15,816 bases of DNA from Chloroflexota bacterium (GTDB taxonomy: Bacteria; Chloroflexota; Limnocylindria; Limnocylindrales; CSP1-4). The notes beneath the pieces were generated by a model. It searched no databases. It worked only from the letters and a program-made list of their open reading frames with translations, and was not told the origin of the DNA. Positions 14,720 to 15,816 of this stretch are shown here, piece by piece (the stretch's first letter is position 1; each line of letters starts with the position of its first letter). The translations under genes and the position numbers were made by a program. Where the stretch lies: the NCBI GenBank assembly GCA_005880805.1, contig VBFZ01000180.1, positions 1 through 15,816 of the forward strand, read 5' to 3'.

Positions 14720-15664
14720 ATGACCGGCCTGCGAGTAGGCACCCACTCCACGGCCAGGCTGCGCCGCTGGTCGATGCTCACCTCGGTTGCGCTGGTGCTG
14801 ACCGCGGCGGGGCTGCTCGCCCATCCCGCTTCGGTCCTGGCCTGGGATGGCAACTCGTTCAGCGCTGCAGATGAGCAAGAGCTCGTGACCCTCACCAACC
14901 AGGCGCGGGCCAGTGCCGGCTTGCGCGCCCTGAGGGTCGACTCGACGCTGACCTCGATCGCCCGCTGGCGCTCGAAGGACATGATCGTTCGGGACTACTT
15001 CAGTCACTCGATCCCGAATCCCCCGGGCGGCACCGTCTTCGGCGAGATGGACCGCCGCGCCTACTGCTACAGCTATGCCGGCGAGAACATCGGCTGGAAC
15101 ACCTATCCCGACGACATCGCGACCGAGGCGATCCAGCAGATGTTCATGGCCAGCTCCGGGCACCGCGCCAACATCATGGGCACGCGCTGGGACGTCATCG
15201 GGATCGGGGCGTACAAGGGCCCCACCAGCAAGAAGATGTGGACGGTCCTGTTCGCCGACAAATGCGGCAGCACCCCGACCGCGACGCCCAAGCCGACGCC
15301 GAAGCCGACGCCAAGGCCCACCCCCAGACCGACGCCACGACCGACACCCAGGCCGACCCCGAAACCGACCAGCCGGCCGACGAGCGCGCAGTCGCCTGCC
15401 GCCACACCGACCACGGAGCCCAGCCCGGCGGCGCCCGAGCTCTCGCCCTCGCTTTCCTCGCCGTCGCCACCGATTTCCCCAGCGAACCCCCTGGACCACG
15501 GACCGTCGCCGCCGAGCGCCCCGAGCGAATCGCCGGGTCCGGGCGGGCAGCTGTCGGCCGGCGACCTGACCGACCGCAGCCTTCGGGTCCTGAATCCGCC
15601 CGCCCCGCCCGGCCTCCTGGAGGCGATTTTCGGTAGCGTCACAGGCGCCTTCTTCGGCACCTGA
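14720..15664 (+). CDS. Secreted CAP/SCP-domain (YkwD-like) protein with Thr-Pro-Lys/Arg tail, 314 aa
   Basis: An exported protein of the CAP superfamily (cysteine-rich secretory/antigen 5/PR-1); bacterial members are surface or spore-associated and of mostly unknown activity. The signal peptide has RLRR before a hydrophobic core (about 18-41, ending SVLAWD). The CAP domain (about 52-182) shows LTNQARASAGLRAL, DYFSHSIPNP (H96), GENIG (E122), SSGHRANIMG (H148) and DVIGIGAY, so the conserved His/Glu pocket is complete. Cys116 and Cys182 could form a disulfide. After it come TPKPTP/TPRPTP repeats (about 185-220), a Ser/Pro-rich region and a hydrophobic end, LLEAIFGSVTGAFFG, which might anchor or be recognised. 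ATG 14720 was chosen since it keeps the basic n-region and has GGGGA 10 bases upstream; GTG 14648 extends it without a motif. The long tail probably spans the cell wall. Confidence 0.88.
   Translation: MTGLRVGTHSTARLRRWSMLTSVALVLTAAGLLAHPASVLAWDGNSFSAADEQELVTLTNQARASAGLRALRVDSTLTSIARWRSKDMIVRDYFSHSIPNPPGGTVFGEMDRRAYCYSYAGENIGWNTYPDDIATEAIQQMFMASSGHRANIMGTRWDVIGIGAYKGPTSKKMWTVLFADKCGSTPTATPKPTPKPTPRPTPRPTPRPTPRPTPKPTSRPTSAQSPAATPTTEPSPAAPELSPSLSSPSPPISPANPLDHGPSPPSAPSESPGPGGQLSAGDLTDRSLRVLNPPAPPGLLEAIFGSVTGAFFGT
15285..15376 (+). repeat. 12-bp-period coding repeat (Thr-Pro-Lys/Arg-Pro units)
   Basis: Codons for TPKP and TPRP units recur with a 12-base period inside the CAP-protein gene. Third-base differences among units show the array is maintained at protein level rather than freshly expanded. 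The charge is strongly positive. Confidence 0.7.
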
Positions 15665-15672
15665 CCCGGACG

Positions 15673-15678
15673 TACACT
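15673..15678 (+). promoter_or_regulatory. -10-like TACACT for a leaderless ABC ATPase transcript
   Basis: TACACT ends 8 bases before the ATG at 15687, with no Shine-Dalgarno between. The arrangement mirrors TAGACT before 704. It suggests transcription starting at the initiation codon. Confidence 0.4.
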
Positions 15679-15686
15679 CCGCCGCG

Positions 15687-15816
15687 ATGCCGCCGATCCT
15701 CGAGGCTCGCGACCTCACAAAGCGCTATCAGCTCGGCGGCGAGGCAGTCGACGCGCTGCGCGGCGTGTCGCTCTCCGTGGAGGCGGGCGAGTTCGTCGCG
15801 ATCATGGGCCCGTCGG
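15687..15816 (+). CDS. ABC transporter ATP-binding protein, LolD/MacB type (5' part only)
   Basis: The first 43 codons are present before the window ends. LEARDLTKRYQLGGEAVDAL followed by GVSLSVEAGEFVAIMGPS matches the LolD/MacB/FtsE-like group, in which the pattern 'YxxGxxxVxALxGVSLxVxxGEFVAIMGPSGSGKST' is standard; the window stops just inside Walker A (GPS). Such ATPases pair with a FtsX/MacB-type permease, usually the next gene, and act in export or extraction of lipoproteins, peptides or drugs. The ATG is 22 bases after the CAP-protein stop and has TACACT at leaderless distance but no RBS. The substrate cannot be deduced. Confidence 0.85.
   Translation, partial: MPPILEARDLTKRYQLGGEAVDALRGVSLSVEAGEFVAIMGPS

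Noticed and set aside
15285..15376. Possible sequencing artefact or frameshift-prone microsatellite in the CAP gene
   Set aside because: The frame stays open through the array, and synonymous differences between units show it is a normal coding repeat.
14195..15718. 507-codon minus-strand open frame across the CAP gene and tRNA
   Set aside because: It runs through tRNA-His and opposite a clear secreted CAP protein, with Arg/Gly-rich composition typical of GC-rich antisense frames.

Overview
The window is GC-rich and densely coded, with many RBS-led and some apparently leaderless starts. Secreted proteins are either lipoproteins (lipobox ending AACSS) or membrane-anchored, often with Pro/Thr- or Ser/Pro-rich tails, and no outer-membrane proteins are seen. 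This suits a GC-rich monoderm-like bacterium such as a Chloroflexota lineage; a high-GC actinobacterium cannot be excluded from 15.8 kb. That placement is an inference.

Left part, plus strand (1-7505): the 3' end of glgC (ADP-glucose pyrophosphorylase, glycogen synthesis); a YbjN-like protein with a probable leaderless promoter; two tandem paralogous surface proteins with a peptidase-MA/M1-like fold; a short-form nicotinate phosphoribosyltransferase (NAD salvage); a TPR gene broken by a frameshift; and a small SRPBCC protein. Of the two surface paralogs, the second keeps the HExxH...E zinc site. In the first, both zinc histidines are replaced (RELAL), so the pair looks like an active protease beside a pseudoprotease.

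Middle part, minus strand (13894 down to 7533): a carbohydrate ABC-transporter cluster in transcription order: LacI-family regulator, CUT1 substrate-binding lipoprotein, two permeases, MalK/UgpC-type ATPase, Nudix hydrolase. The regulator and the binding protein each carry a frameshift in this sequence, while the permeases and ATPase are intact. Hairpins lie upstream of the binding-protein RBS and between the binding-protein and first permease genes. Two head-to-tail operator-like 12-mers lie about 100 bp upstream of the regulator.

Right part (13895-15816): a roughly 560-bp gene-free stretch holds the tandem 12-mers, a perfect 19-bp tandem duplication, a TATAGT box beside an interrupted palindrome, and two and a half copies of a 48-51-bp degenerate repeat. 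This abuts tRNA-His(GTG), on the minus strand with an encoded CCA. A secreted CAP/SCP-domain protein with a Thr-Pro-Lys/Arg tail follows, and then the start of a LolD/MacB-type ABC ATPase, again with a -10-like TACACT set for leaderless transcription.

The most useful observations are the active/dead surface-peptidase pair, three frameshifted genes whose breakpoints can be reconstructed (1 nt, 2 or 11 nt, and about 25 nt), and the structured DNA between lacI and tRNA-His. Nothing here clearly forms a wholly new defence or mobile system.
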